From Thuidium tamariscinum (taxonomy: Eukaryota; Streptophyta; Bryopsida; Hypnales; Thuidiaceae): a stretch of 64,000 nt of DNA. Shown here piece by piece: positions 47,850 to 60,332 of this stretch (its first letter is position 1; the number at the start of each line of letters is the position of its first letter). The position numbers and the translations under genes are program-made. Below the pieces are notes generated by a model. That model did not search any database. It worked only from the letters and a program-made list of their open reading frames with translations, and was not told the origin of the DNA. The stretch lies in NCBI GenBank assembly GCA_947034885.2, contig OX344751.2, forward strand, positions 2,728,001 to 2,792,000, read 5' to 3'.

Positions 47850-48900
47850 TGAAAGAAGTTTTGAAGTGTTTAGAATACAAGTTTCAAAGTGTTTTAATCC
47901 TCTTGAAAACTTGAATTGGTGCCTTCAAATTCTAAAGTATCATTTGTCCCTTCAAGAGACAATATGATTTTTGAACAATTTTCTATGAGCTCAATTTTTG
48001 GTAAAACTTTTTGAAACTTTCTAACAAGATAGAAAAACTTACTAGCTTTTTGGAATTTCTAATTTTTATTTCAATTAGTGTCTAAGAGAAATTTATACTA
48101 CAAAAATTGAAGTTAAAGCCTTGTACTAAATTTAGTAGGTAGGAAAAAATCAACCAAAACTTGAAATCAATTTTTTTTTTTAATTTTCTCAAATCATATT
48201 TTATTTATATGGAAAGGTTTAGTTCATTCCATTTGGATTTGCAATGTGATACTCATGGAACATCTTGTCTTACACGAAATCAAAACATATTTTCAAGAAA
48301 ATAGTGTATAGGACTTGTTTTTGAGCTCAATTTTCTCATTTTTTTCAAAAAATAAATTCCACAAGGTTAATTTTGATTGTTAAGACAATCTTACTACTGA
48401 AATGAGTGTATCTTAATTCTATCTTAGAGCTATTAATGATCTAGTTTTTCCATCTATCACTTACATTCTTCTACTTGACAATTTTGTAGTAAATGAAAAT
48501 CATATTGGTTTTCTAATTTTTAATTTTATTGTTTTCTCAATTGAATTTCTCATTGCTAAATAATTTTAATTCAAAGTTTATAGTACAAAAATTTTAAGTA
48601 AAGAAGATTCACAAATTCTTATAAACTAATTTGCTAACATGCCAAAAAATATGATTTTTTCACTTTGAATACATTTATTTTGTAATCTATGCATCAAAGT
48701 GTTTGATATTTTTAATGCACATTCTTAGACTAGTGTACTATAAGATCTTATAGTTAGATATGCAAAAAAATATTTATATTGAATTTCTTGCTTCTTGCAC
48801 TAGGAATGGCAATTTTGAGTGTTTTTTGATGAAAAACAAACCTTGAGACTTTACAAGTTAAAAACACTTTGTGAACAATCTATCTTATTTAAACTCTAAG
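47850..48900 (+). repeat. Module A, copy 1, of a collinear dispersed repeat
   Basis: Several ordered blocks match 61490-62280 in the same orientation: CATTCCATTTGGATTTG / CATTCCATATGATTTTG; GAAATGAGTGTATCTTAATT / GAAATTAGTGTATTTCAATT; TCTTAGAGCTATTAATGATC / TCTTAGAGTCAATAATGGTT; ATGGCAATTTTGAGTGT in both; CCTTGAGACTTTACAAGTTA / CCTTGGGACTTTAGGAGTTA. No coding frame survives in either copy. Ends are approximate. Class unknown. Confidence 0.7.
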
Positions 48901-49992
48901 CCAATTTTGATCAAAGGAAAAATTAGAGAATTTAATATTTTTAGACCCATTAAAATTAATTTTATTAAATCCCCCAAAGGACTATTCTTTCTCAAACAGG
49001 CAATTAAAAATTTGGTTAGGTGTAGACAATGTCAATTAGAATGGATCTTTTGAAATCTTGTCACACTGAATAGACACATACTACCTCTATGAATAAGATT
49101 TTGGGTTTTATTTTTTTCCTTAGTTCGGTGTCCAAATCAAAAGTTATATTGCTTATAAACTGGAAAAGAAGAAGGCAACATTAAGCAACAAAAAAAAAAA
49201 TCTCAATTCACATATTGTAACTTTACAATCTATTCCAACAAAGTTTTCACAATTTTTATTTTTTCCATTCATTTTGATTTGAAGTCAAAAAAAATTTACT
49301 AAGTGGGTGAAGAAGAAGAAATTCAAAGCAAAGGGCAAAGGGAGGATGTTGTCAAACCTCAAAATCTTCTATTCTATATGTTCCATTTTTGCCTCTGTAT
49401 AAGATTAAACAAATTGTTTTTATATTTAAATTGGGAGTCATATATATATGTCTTAAAAAATTTAGAGTTTTTTGTGAAGAATTCTTAGAAGAATTCAAAT
49501 TACAAAGAATTTTGAACAAAATGAGAAGAAAACTCTTATCAAATACAATGCAATCAAAAAGATTGATGAAAATTTCTCCATAGACTGATTTTATGGTGCT
49601 AATTATATTAGTGTAAAGCTAAATTTTGTCTTGTTGTAATTGGTATAGAATTGTAGTCAAATATTCTTAATTTCAAATTGTTGTAAAATACTCATTTAAA
49701 AAGAAATTTAAGTTCTTAAAGCAAGTACAAAGTAGTTTTGAGAAACTTCATTTACTATCAAAAAGAGAAATATATCTTTTTGAATGTCAAAGTCAAATTT
49801 TAAGAATAGAAATCCAAAAATATTAATATAAAATACACATGATTTTTGATTTTTTGAAACATAATCCTCCATCCAATGAAAAATGAACCAACTCAAATAG
49901 AACTTATAATAGAAAGTAAACCAATAGTTAAAACCAACCCTTTTCTTTCTAACACCATGGGGCAAGATTGCAGTGACTGCCTCTTTTGAGCT
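48901..49992. other. AT-rich sequence between modules A and B
   Basis: Short frames at 48871-49053 and 49303-49583 are AT-driven and lack motifs. 49708-50043 on the minus strand is a Phe/Tyr-rich frame from AT-rich DNA. Treated as the middle of the dispersed repeat copy 1. Confidence 0.5.
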
Positions 49993-51077
49993 CATTGTGA
50001 CAAACTGTGTCACAATGAGCTGAAAAACTGAAAAAATTGACACAACCCCCCCAAATCTGATTTAAACATTAAATTAAATTTTTTTTAACCCCCTTCCCCA
50101 CCCAATCTGATGTAAGTATTAAATTTTAAGTTTTAAAATTGTTTAAATTTATAAATCCACCCTCCCCCCACCCTCTTATAATTCTGAGAGGGTGGGTTGG
50201 GAGACAAAGATTATGGGACAATGACATTCAATATTAGTACCGTATTCGTATTTGTATCCGTATTCTGTACCCATACTCTGTATCCGTATTTTGTACCCGT
50301 ATTCTGAACCCGTATCCTGTACCCGTATCTTGTACCGTATCCATATCCGACGGTTGTTGATTTTTCTTGGAGGGGGGGGGGTGGGATTTTTTAAAATTCA
50401 AATCCAATGGCTGCTGATTTTTCTGATGAGGGAGGGGGTAGGAAAATTAACAAAAAGCAGTGACAGCCACTTTTCGCCACATTGTGACAAACTTTGTCAC
50501 AATGAGCTCAAAAACTAAAAAAATTGAAAAATTGAATTATTTCGCCTCCCCCCCTCCCAATCTGATTTGAACATTAAATTTTAAATATTAAAATTTTTTA
50601 ACTTTTCAAACCCCCCTCCCCTCCCAATCTGATTTAATTATTAAATTTTAAATATTAAATTTATTATTTTTGAAACCCCCTCCCTCCCACCCCTCTTATA
50701 CTTCTCACAGGGTGGGCTTGGTTACAATGCTTATGGGACAAATGGGGTAATACCATATCCGTATTTTGTACGAGTTTCAGTATCCGTATCTGTATGGTAT
50801 CTGTATTTGGTATTAGTATTAGTATTTAATATCAGTATCCGTATTCTATATTATGTATTTTGTATCTATACTTTGTACCAGTATTTCCTACCCGTATTTT
50901 GTACTCATATGCAATATCCGTATTCTGTATTCGTATCCGTATCCAACGGCTTTTGATTTTTCTTGGGGGGGGGGTGGGATTTTTTAAAATTCAAATCCAA
51001 CGGTTCTTGATTTTTACTGATGAGGGGGGTTAGGAAAATTAATCCAACAGGGTGTGCTGCCTCTTTTCGTCACATTG
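49993..51077 (+). repeat. Module B, copy 1: two tandem units headed by palindromes
   Basis: Each unit runs: palindrome (CATTGTGACAAA...TTTGTCACAATG), C/T-rich tracts with CCAATCTGATTTRA and TTAAATTTTAAATATTAAA, an AGGGTGGGYTTGG block, a minisatellite of TATCCGTATTCTGTACC, then CAACGGYTNTTGATTTTTCT, a long G run, AAAATTCAAATCCAACGG, and TGCCTCTTTTCGTCACATTG, which leads into the next palindrome. Unit starts are at 49993 and 50480, and the last boundary is near 51073, so units are 487 and ~593 bp. Not coding. Related single unit at 63148-63655. Confidence 0.8.
50480..50504. repeat. Perfect 12-bp-arm palindrome with one central base
   Basis: CATTGTGACAAA and TTTGTCACAATG flank a single C. The upstream sister at 49993-50017 has the same arms with one mismatch (CTGTGTCAC). 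It could be a protein-binding dyad or a cruciform-prone recombination point at the unit junction. Confidence 0.9.
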
Positions 51078-51079
51078 CA

Positions 51080-52764
51080 CCATTCCAAAATAAATGTCTT
51101 TTTTTTGCTAGATAAAAATAGTCTTTATTTGCCATAAACTTTCTAGTTCACTTGAAAATATGGATGAAATTGTCAAATTTGAATGAAAAAGTGTATGAAT
51201 ATGATGGAAAAGTGTTTTTAAGTCCAAAAGATGGATGAATGTAGAAATACAATGCTCTACCAAACTTGAAGTGATTGCCATCTTGGCACTTTCTCAAAAA
51301 GTAAAAAGAAAAGGTTGGTTAAAACCAACCATGTAAAAACATAATGAAAACTATTTCTATTCTAATATGAAGAAAGAACTATTTCACTACTTATTAATTA
51401 CTTTCAAGCTTCTAGCTATTAGAGTTAAGATGTAGAAAACTGAAAAAGAAAACCCAAAAACCCCCATCAAAATACAAGTCAATGAGAGGTGATATGTATA
51501 AGAAGCTATGAGTGGTCCATATTATACTAGGGTAGGATGATCCATTGTTGTCTCTTTGGTTATTGCACAAATTCAAACTAATTAGGTTTACAAAGATCTT
51601 TTGTAAGAGAATGACAAATCAAAGAATTTTTCAAATGTGTTTTGGTCAACTAATTTTTTTGTAAAAAAAGACACATAGTATAAGTAGGTTGTCAAAAAAA
51701 CAAAACATACCTTCCCATTGTTGCCCCTAAGGAACATATTGGAATATATTGTGATACAATTCTACTTCTTTCAAGGTTGCAATAGTAATCCAAAAGCATC
51801 CTTCAACATTGTAGAATAATGAGTGAACCTTCTTCCATATGTAAAAACCACATGGTGCTCAATTGCTCATTGCAATAAAAAAAATTGTAACTTTTCAACC
51901 CAATTCCAACCCTTCAAACTCCAAATCCACCAACAATGTCAATACTTTACAATCAATGCCTGGGTCCAAAAGCACATATCACAATTGGACACAGGCCAAT
52001 TTTGGATCTACATGAGGAAATGAATTCGGGAAGGTTAAATTTCTTGAAATATTTTTCAGTAAATCTTCCCAGAAAAGGCAAAAATGAAATTGGCATCCAA
52101 CCCATGCCATTTCATTTTCTTGGAGCTTTGTGAAATTACTTATAGGTTTTTGAACTTCAAAAAACATTAGTCACTATCCACCTTCAATAATATACTCCGG
52201 AGTACATTGCTAATGCAATGAGATAGCAAACTGTATAAATAGTGTACTTTGTACTTTTCAGGAGGTGGGCACGTTTTAGCCGAATAGAATCCGGCCTTAA
52301 CTTACCTTACAAGTATACCTCACCAGTTTGAGTTCCGCAAATTTCAGTTCTTGGATGAGTCTCGATACTCGACGTGAATCTCAATATTAAGCTAAATATA
52401 AAGCTCTGGCAACCCCAAAAAATACACTTCTCCATCAATCTCAAAATATAAGTCAATGGCCTCAGTTTCAAATAAGCACAGCTGCCACAGAGCAAGAAAA
52501 ATGATAATATAATTTGAGCAAGACAGAGTCATGTACCAATGCTGTGAATCAACGTACCTACAGTTTCAAATGGTGATCCTACCTCGTCTAAGGAACTGAA
52601 GCATTGAGTTATCCTCAACGTTTTATCAAACATGATGAATGGTTGCTATACATATATCTAGGTCTTCAGCTTGTGCAAAAATTCAAGAGCCACGACATGT
52701 TGAACTTCGCCTCCTAAAATAAATGGACCAAGAAAGACTGAATCTCAAAACAATTAACACGTCA
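51080..52764. other. Intergenic region downstream of gamma-COP
   Basis: Overlapping short frames at 51823-52167 carry no motif. 52500-52764 is probably the gamma-COP 3' untranslated region on the minus strand. Nothing else recognised. Confidence 0.5.
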
Positions 52765-55700
52765 CTAAGCATTGATTATCTCGTGAACGATATCACTGAT
52801 TGCTGGATCCTCTGACCGGACAGCCAGCTTCATGGCAACCTGCTTTTGTGAGTCTATGCCCACAGACAAGCGTACCAGCACCTGGACACCACCAATAAAT
52901 CTGCCAGCTAATAAGCAGGTGTGGGATCTTGCGTTACCGGGCACGACATCTGTTGCCTGCATACCAAGGTATCAATATTTCCAATCTTCAGTGTCAAATT
53001 AACCCAGATGTACCAAAATGTTAACTATCAATTCAAAAGCATAATAGATAATACAGTCACATCTAGACAAAGGATGACCCACGGTGACACCTACCTCGCA
53101 AGGTTGCATCCCAAGGATGGTAGTCACGGCCTGAACAGCCTCTTGTAGATTCTCCCGTGCTCCAAGGCTGTACTCATCAACACGTTCTAACTCCGAGTCC
53201 AAGGTATCCCAAGCATTTCTAAAGTTGGATACTGGAGTCTTCAGAATGTAGTCTGAGGCAGTCACCTCCACTTCCTCCAGTTGATACTCATCTTCGTACC
53301 CGTCTTCATCAGCCTCACCAGTACTCGTATCCACCTGATTCACAAACACAAATCACTACGTATAAGCTAATGTATAAGATCCATTCTCATATTAGTATAA
53401 GGCTCGATAGGGATAGACAATAATGCATTCGGGAAATGCCAAGGATGCATTTTGTACCTCTTTCACAAAGAATCTCAATGTGTTGGAAAACTTCCCGATC
53501 GAACACTCTCCATCTGGTTTTTCAAATGCCACGAAAGCCTGACCAGGTGCCCCATATGGCATGGAAGCAAGCGGCTTTGCGGCAATCTGCTTAAAATCTT
53601 CACCTTCTATGCTTTCCATAATCACATTCACCTGCAAAGATATCAGGGCCCTGGCTTTAAATTCCCATTTTGAGACATAAAACTCAGTGACACAAAGTTT
53701 ACAATGAAAGCATGTAAATTAGCAATTACATGCAATTCTTGGAACACAAGAACTTCCTATGATACAACATCCAAATGCGCTCAATTAAAATCATCCAAGT
53801 AAAACAATTACGAAAAAACATTAGGTTCTTACGTTCTCAAGGAGCTGCTCTGCGATTGTGTTTGTGCAGTTGAACTGAAAGACAATGTGGGAAGGATATA
53901 TATGCTTCACCACATTCACAGCATACTCGGTCTCTGCTTCTGTAAGTTCAACAACAGCCGATGACTGCACACATCCATGAAACACTTAGGAAAGGCACAT
54001 TCTGTTTGCCCTGAACGATATAATGTCAAGAAGAACACAGCCAGATTTATCTTCTTGGTTTCAAGTAATGCAAACGGAATGCATCAAGTCTGTCTTACAA
54101 TCAGCAAATTGCAGAATAATCCTCGATAACCACAAGCAACCTAAGCATCGTGACACAGAAGATATAAAGCTCAATTGCATGATGACATACTCAAGTCTTC
54201 ACCAAACAACAGACTTATATTCATCAGAAGCGCACAAACAATATGTATTCATTCTGATTTAAGCAATCTAGCATGGACAACACACCTTGAACAGTTTTCC
54301 GAAGCCCGCAAACTCAGGTATGGTATTCAGCAGTCTCTCATACGCCTCAAATGTGTTTGCAGTTCCACCATCAGCCGCAGCTTGTTGGCTAGCGTCCTTG
54401 GCAGCCTTCTTCTCCTTATTGGTGGGGGCCTTCTTCTCCACCTGAAATTGTGGCTTCAAATCTCTTGGAACAGCTGCGAGGTCGAAAGGTCGATCACTTG
54501 ACTCCTGCAAACCGTTTTCAAGTCAACCAGAAAGCTCCAAACAATATCTTCGCTCAAAATTAAGAAGCTACCACTGACTTCTGAGGCACGAAACTCCAGA
54601 GGTTGTAAAACACATATGTGGAAATTCAGAACTGCAACTAATTGGAGAAACCACTCACGTAGGACTGCAGGCTTGCCTCCAAATTCTCCAAAGGAACATC
54701 CAAACCCTCAAACATGACCTTCTGTGCATCATCACTAGGTGCAGCTCCTGGACCATCTCCAAGAAGGTTCAGATAAAGAGTTGCTCTGTCCCTCACCTGT
54801 TGCACAAGTCCATCGCCCCCATCAGGCACAAACTATTCTCCATTAATTAACACCGCCACAAGGTCTCACATATGCCAGAGCTGATTTTAACTATCCCATA
54901 TCATCTTGCTGACAAAACCTCACTAAATAAAACTACCCTCTTACAACAAAAATTGCACAGCGGATATCCCATAAATGGAACACACTCTTGAACTTCTAAC
55001 ATACTCTTGAGCTTCTAATATACTCTTGAACAAGATCACGTAGTAGATGGATCTCTCAGTTAAGTGTTTTCTTTAAGGTGATGAATAATCCTTGATGGGA
55101 TTATAATGGGTACAGGTATTATTCAAAATCAAACTGTGCATGGCATTCTGTAACAGCCAATTCAAAGAAGTACTTTTCTATTTAGTAGTATTTTCTATTT
55201 CACAATCTAAGTACTACAAATACAAGACACAGAGGAAGTCAAAAGGATGAATCCATTACCTCATCATCGTTATCATACAGGCAGCGGCGCAACAGTATTA
55301 GAATCCTGGGTCTCAAGTTCGAAACTACTACTCCGAACTTTGCAAGAGCACTCACAGCACTCGCGCGCACTGTGGCATTCTCTAGAATAACACGATTGTA
55401 CACGTAGCGGATATACTTGCTAGGGTCCGACGTCTTGGGACCCTCATTCCCAAGAAGGTGAAGTATCTGCACACTCAAAAAGCAACAATTACACAGCAAT
55501 CATTTCAAGGTTGCACTGCAGCAGTTGTGTTTAATAACAATCAGACTATTTTCGTAACAGCAATGGTGACAATCCGAAAGTAACAATAAGATATGCAGAC
55601 CTGAGTAGAGAGGTAGGTAAATTCGCAGTCTTCAATGAACTCACACAGGTGTGAGAGACCACTTTCCTTAGCATCAGGAATCTCACGAATGAGGATAAGG

Positions 55701-58700
55701 ATAGAGTCCACAATTGCCTTCTTGTAGTCAAAACCTCCCTCCTCTCTCAATATGTTGCTTAAGAAATTCATCCTGTCAAGAGTAAACAAGAGTTATCAAG
55801 TTTGTATAAGAATGGTCACGGGTTTCTACTATTACAAAACACAGTACCGAAAAATTGTATGCCCGAAACAAGGTACCAGTACTGCCAAGTCATCCTTCAC
55901 AAGGGTCACCTTCAAAAGCTATCTACTTCAAACAGTACAGTAGGAAAATGCTAAGATCAGAGAACTCACAATGCACGGTACTTTTGAGGAAACTTGAGGC
56001 ACAAAGACCGGATGGCTTCCACCACCACAATCTTAAACTCGTCGGCGATGTCAGACATGAAATTCGTGATTTGCTTCATCAGCCGATCAACACTGGATTC
56101 ATTGCCAGTCTTCAGTAGGGTAGTGATGGCAAGAGTGGCGATGCTGCGATTTTGATCAGAGATGAGACTTTCCATGTCAATGTTGCAGCTAGTGACTGCC
56201 AGAGGATGGGTCATAGCAACCTGCAAAGAAGCGGTCCAGTTGCAGAATCAGCATCGGTAGGAGTTCATAGCCAAAGAAGTCCTTGAAAGAAGAGAACTCC
56301 ATGGAAGAGAAGGTGAATCATCATAGTACAGATCGCCCCAATTCCGAGATCTTCGGTCTTTAGAGTTACCTTATTGAGGGTTCGTACAGCTGCAAATCGC
56401 AAAACTGGTTTTGACGAGCTCAGGAACAATTGCAAAACAGTGATAGCTGCAGTGAGCTCCCTCGCAGTCACTCCTCTCAATTCAGTCACAGCCCTAGCAG
56501 CCTCAAATATCACCATCTCGTTCTTATGCCTCAAACAGCTCTCCAGATAGTCAAAAAAGGGTCGATCTCCAGTCTGAGCATTCGGGCTTGACTCTTCAAT
56601 AACCTGAATATCAAGATTTCAAGCGGGGCTTTGTTTTATCAATCAAGCACAATATTGAGCATAATTATGTAATGTAGAACACGAGACCTCACAACAATAT
56701 CCCAATCGGTGCTCAAGGAGATTTTGAACCACGTGCTAGCTTAAGGATGGATGCGAACAGAAATTTCACATACTTCACGCACACTGTGTAAATCACATAA
56801 ACGTTTTAGGAATGTACCTGACATGTGTACCGGATAAGCAGACACTGAGCCAATGGTGATCGCACAGTACCCCTAGTCAGACTAGTCACCAACTTACTCA
56901 CAGCTAGTCTGTCGTTTTGACGAATCTGCCAACAGACGACATCATAAGATAACATGCACAAATTATAGACTTAAAAACATATATGACGACAACAATAAGG
57001 CGCTTCGGAGCAGCAGACCACAACAAGAAACCAAGCATATATTTGCTTCCATCTCTTGAAATACATACTCATGTCTCTTAACATTTAATTGATAGAAGCA
57101 TAAACCCATGCTGAAGCGAACAGAAAATAAGACTGGATGCAGGGCTTGCTTAAGGTAGAATGAGGAGTTAAGACCTGATGGAGCAAGGCCAAAGCGTGAA
57201 ACTGGACTAGCGGTGCCTTGGATTGCATGGCCTCCTGTACTTCGTTGCTCCATCGCTTCACAATTTCAGGATTGCTCTACAGTTCTCAAAGTCAACAAAA
57301 AAAATCAGAAAACAAAGCAAGCATGCCAAAACATCACCTTCCATGAAAACATATAACTAATGGCATTTTACTGACTGCGCTCACGATTCTGGAACGATCA
57401 AATAATAAAATTGATGTCTTTCTTAGGACACTATTCAAAACCCTTCTACATACCTGAAACAGGTGGATTCCGCTGACAAGTGCAGCACTCGACACTACAG
57501 GATTTTTGTCCACCACTGCCTGCTTAAGATACCGCTCAATCTGACCCAAAAGCCCACCATCGGTAATCCTGCATAGTACCCTGATGGCATTGGCGCGATA
57601 CAAGTCTGTCTTACTGTTCATATCCTTCATCAATGAGCTAGTCACAATGATGACCTGATACAGCAAACATCCACACGACAACCAGAGCAAGAGTCTTAAA
57701 TTGCATACTGTGGTCACAAGTTAAGAAAAAACAGGTCAGAGACGAGAGTTTCTTTAATAGCAGGGAGTAATCAATCCAAAGAATCAAAGAACCATTTCTC
57801 AACGACAACCAAACATTCGATAACAGTAGAAACCCTCACAACGGCAAACTTTATCAAGAAAAAACCTTTTGAGAAAAGAAAATTGATAGAGTAATGCAGG
57901 AGCTTTTGCTTGTGAACAAATTCAGCGTCTCATTGGCAACCATTTTTTTCCAATGACATGGACAATGCTAGAGAGGTCTACAATGAGCTGGTAAGTCGAA
58001 GTGGGCAACACGCGACTAGTGCTAGAGCGCTTTGATAACACGAGTTCGATGCCTGCACTTTCTCGTTGAAGACTGATGTTCAAATGCCAGAGAGAATGAA
58101 GCTCAAAATCACCGGAGCCACTTAAGGAAGTTACCTCATCGCTTGATGGACAGATCTCTTTGATCATCAGATACACCATACGCCTCAACCCAATGTCTTT
58201 GGATTGAAAGAGCTTTGTGACAGCAAAGAAGACTTCTGTGGCCTCTTTCTGCTCATAGACATCCCACCAATGTACCATATGCCTCAGTGAAACTTCTACA
58301 TTAGCCATGCCTTTCAGCAACCCTAATTTAGCATTATTGCATTGAAGTGCATTTCGTTCTGAGAGCAATGCGGAAACCAAGAAACTCAATGCCTCAAAAC
58401 CTAAAACCAAAAATGCCGTTGAGATCCAAACCTTTGTGAAAGTTTCGCCCTGGTTGATCAAGTACAGAAGCTTCGTGATGACCTGCTCAACATCCAAATG
58501 AACCCCCAAAAGAAAAAAGCTTGATTCAGTGCCAAGTCAATACGTATCTCCCAAATTCCCATCAATCGCAATCCCCAATAGCATACCCTAAATCGAGCAA
58601 AGGAACTCCTATCCCTACCTGTGCACAACGGCGGGCATCCAACTGCGGATCATTGAACACACGCGCTTCTTGAAGCACGGCGCTCTTCTCAATGCCGTAA

Positions 58701-58888
58701 AACGGCGAATACTCAGCTGCAAAACGACAATAACACCACCCAATTCAGAACTTCAATCACACAAACAGGCTCCCTGCCAGATCTTACTCAATGATGCAAG
58801 GATTTCGACGATTTCGAAATCGGTCTCGTAACTTACAGTCATCGTCTCGATCGTCGTCCTTCTTGAGAGCGGGCTGCACGAGCGCCAT
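52765..58888 (-). CDS. COPG: Coatomer (COPI) subunit gamma
   Basis: Large subunit of the COPI coat that forms Golgi-to-ER and intra-Golgi vesicles; cytosolic, recruited to membranes by Arf1. Seventeen exons (minus): 58888-58837, 58716-58619, 58482-58432, 58248-58135, 57654-57454, 57276-57175, 56925-56818, 56603-56370, 56220-55970, 55772-55601, 55466-55260, 54796-54659, 54504-54286, 53964-53833, 53631-53458, 53334-53095, 52956-52765. They join in frame to 894 residues, near the ~886 usual in plants. Residues 1-540 form the adaptin-type HEAT solenoid ([49 protein letters not shown]); ~541-640 is a Lys/Ala-rich linker; ~640-894 is the appendage ([32 protein letters not shown]). At the exon 3/4 join the usual TKVEATEV reads TKKEATEV. 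The frame is open 66 codons upstream of the chosen ATG, but only this start fits the family. Confidence 0.97.
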
Positions 58889-59176
58889 GGCTATGGCGAG
58901 AGTGAGAGATCGCTGCTCTGCAACGGGAGCTGCTCTTCCAAGACGAGAGAAGAAGGGACGATGGCCGAGCAGGTCAATGGAGCCGAGCCAAATCAGTCTT
59001 GCTGATTGATCAATGGATGGATGAATATTGGCTCCCCAATATTGGATGGTATTCGTTCTGCATAGTGAGGGGTTGGGCCCAATCATTTGGTCTTGCCACT
59101 GACAGCGTTCGGGCTATATTTCTTTTAACCCGGAAATGCCCAAGGCACCTAAATCTGGTGTTTGCAAATCTTTGAA
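58889..59176. other. Gamma-COP upstream region
   Basis: GC content is raised to about 59100, as expected for a promoter and 5' leader reading leftward. No clear TATA box seen. A minus-strand frame open from 59086 into exon 1 is judged leader sequence. Confidence 0.5.
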
Positions 59177-60332
59177 GTTAAATATAACCTAATCAAGTTC
59201 CTATTCTTAGTAGTTTAAATTTTCGGAATTTTTTTTTGAAGTCTAGTTTTAGTATCAAATATCCAATTTTGAAAATGATTGATTATGATTTTTCTATTCA
59301 AGATTTTGTATAAGGGTGTACATTGCAATCTTGATTTTCTACAGTGTTGAGGTCTTTTGGAAATGAACCACAAATACACTAGATCTTGAAGAAAAAATGA
59401 GATTAATATTTTCTTTTTAAAAATTGCAAAGTAGATTTTGAGAAGCTATAGATTGATTGGGGTTATGCATGTTAGGCCTTTCAACCTCATGTTTTTTTGA
59501 TGGCCAACTTCTTAGATTTGATATGAAAAGATAGTTGAAAGATTTCAACTCTTTTTTGCAATTTTAACACCCCTATGATCAAACAATATAATCTTTCAAT
59601 CCATAAGCAATATCTTTGTATTTTCTTTGGCATTTTGTTCAATTTAGAGCAAAATCCTAGAAGTTCAAAAAAGACCTTGGATATTTAGAGGTTAAGTTGT
59701 AACAGTTCTTTTCTTTAACACCTAAATGCCAAAGGCTTTTGACAACTTCTAGGAATTTGCTTTAAATTGAACAAAATGCCAACATTTTGATAAATTTTAT
59801 CAATTTTTTTTAATAATAACCATGTAAATTCAAATAAGACATGTTTGAGATGACATTGGAAAAGAAAATACAACAATGTCACTTATGAATTGAAAGATTA
59901 TAATATGTGATCAAGACAATATTAGAAGTGATTTAAAATCTTTCAATCCTCTTTTCACATGTCAAATTTAAAAATTTGGTCACCAAAAAAATATGAGGTT
60001 GAAGGGTCTAAGATGCATACCTATGATTAATTTATGACTTCTTAAATCTACTCTATAATTTTTCAATGAATTATTAATGTGATTTTTTCTCTAAGATCTA
60101 ATGTATTTCAGGCTCATTTCCAAGATCCATCAACTCTATGGTAAGTCAAGATTGCAATGGACATCCTTGCATGGACATTGCAATCTTGGCTTTCCATAGA
60201 GTTGAATAGAAAATTATAATCAATCCTTTTCAAAATAGGATTTTTAATGCTAAAACTACACTTCAAGAAGAATTTTTCAAAAATAAAAACCACTAAAACA
60301 AGCAACTTGGGTTAGATTTTATTTAACATTGA
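59177..60332. repeat. Long imperfect inverted repeat (~1.15-kb foldback)
   Basis: Outer arms: GTTAAATATAACCTAATCAA at the left against inverted GTTAAATAAAATCTAACCCA at the right. Then TGAAGTCTAGTTTTAGTATC against TGAAGTGTAGTTTTAGCATT; CTAGATCTTGAAGAAAAAAT against TTAGATCTTAGAGAAAAAAT; CAACCTCATGTTTTTTTG against CAACCTCATATTTTTTTG; GGCATTTTGTTCAATTTA against GGCATTTTGTTCAATTTA near the centre. Similarity persists along both ~550-bp arms, with the centre near 59700. The right arm contains an extra hairpin (60132-60203). No coding frame of note. It could be a foldback transposon or a dsRNA source. Confidence 0.85.
60132..60203. ncRNA. Compact hairpin, miRNA-precursor-like (candidate)
   Basis: AACTCTATGGTAAGTCAAGA and its continuation TTGCAATG pair with CATTGCAATCTTGGCTTTCC and ATAGAGTT across a ~16-nt loop. 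The stem has 28 bp and two mismatches. It lies in the right arm of the larger foldback where the left arm has no equivalent second copy. Stem length and symmetry fit a plant small-RNA hairpin, but a simple local inverted duplication is at least as likely. Confidence 0.3.

Noticed and set aside
58784-59086. Upstream ATG at 59086 as the gamma-COP start
   Set aside because: It would add 66 residues unlike any gamma-COP; the family begins at the [13 protein letters not shown] region.
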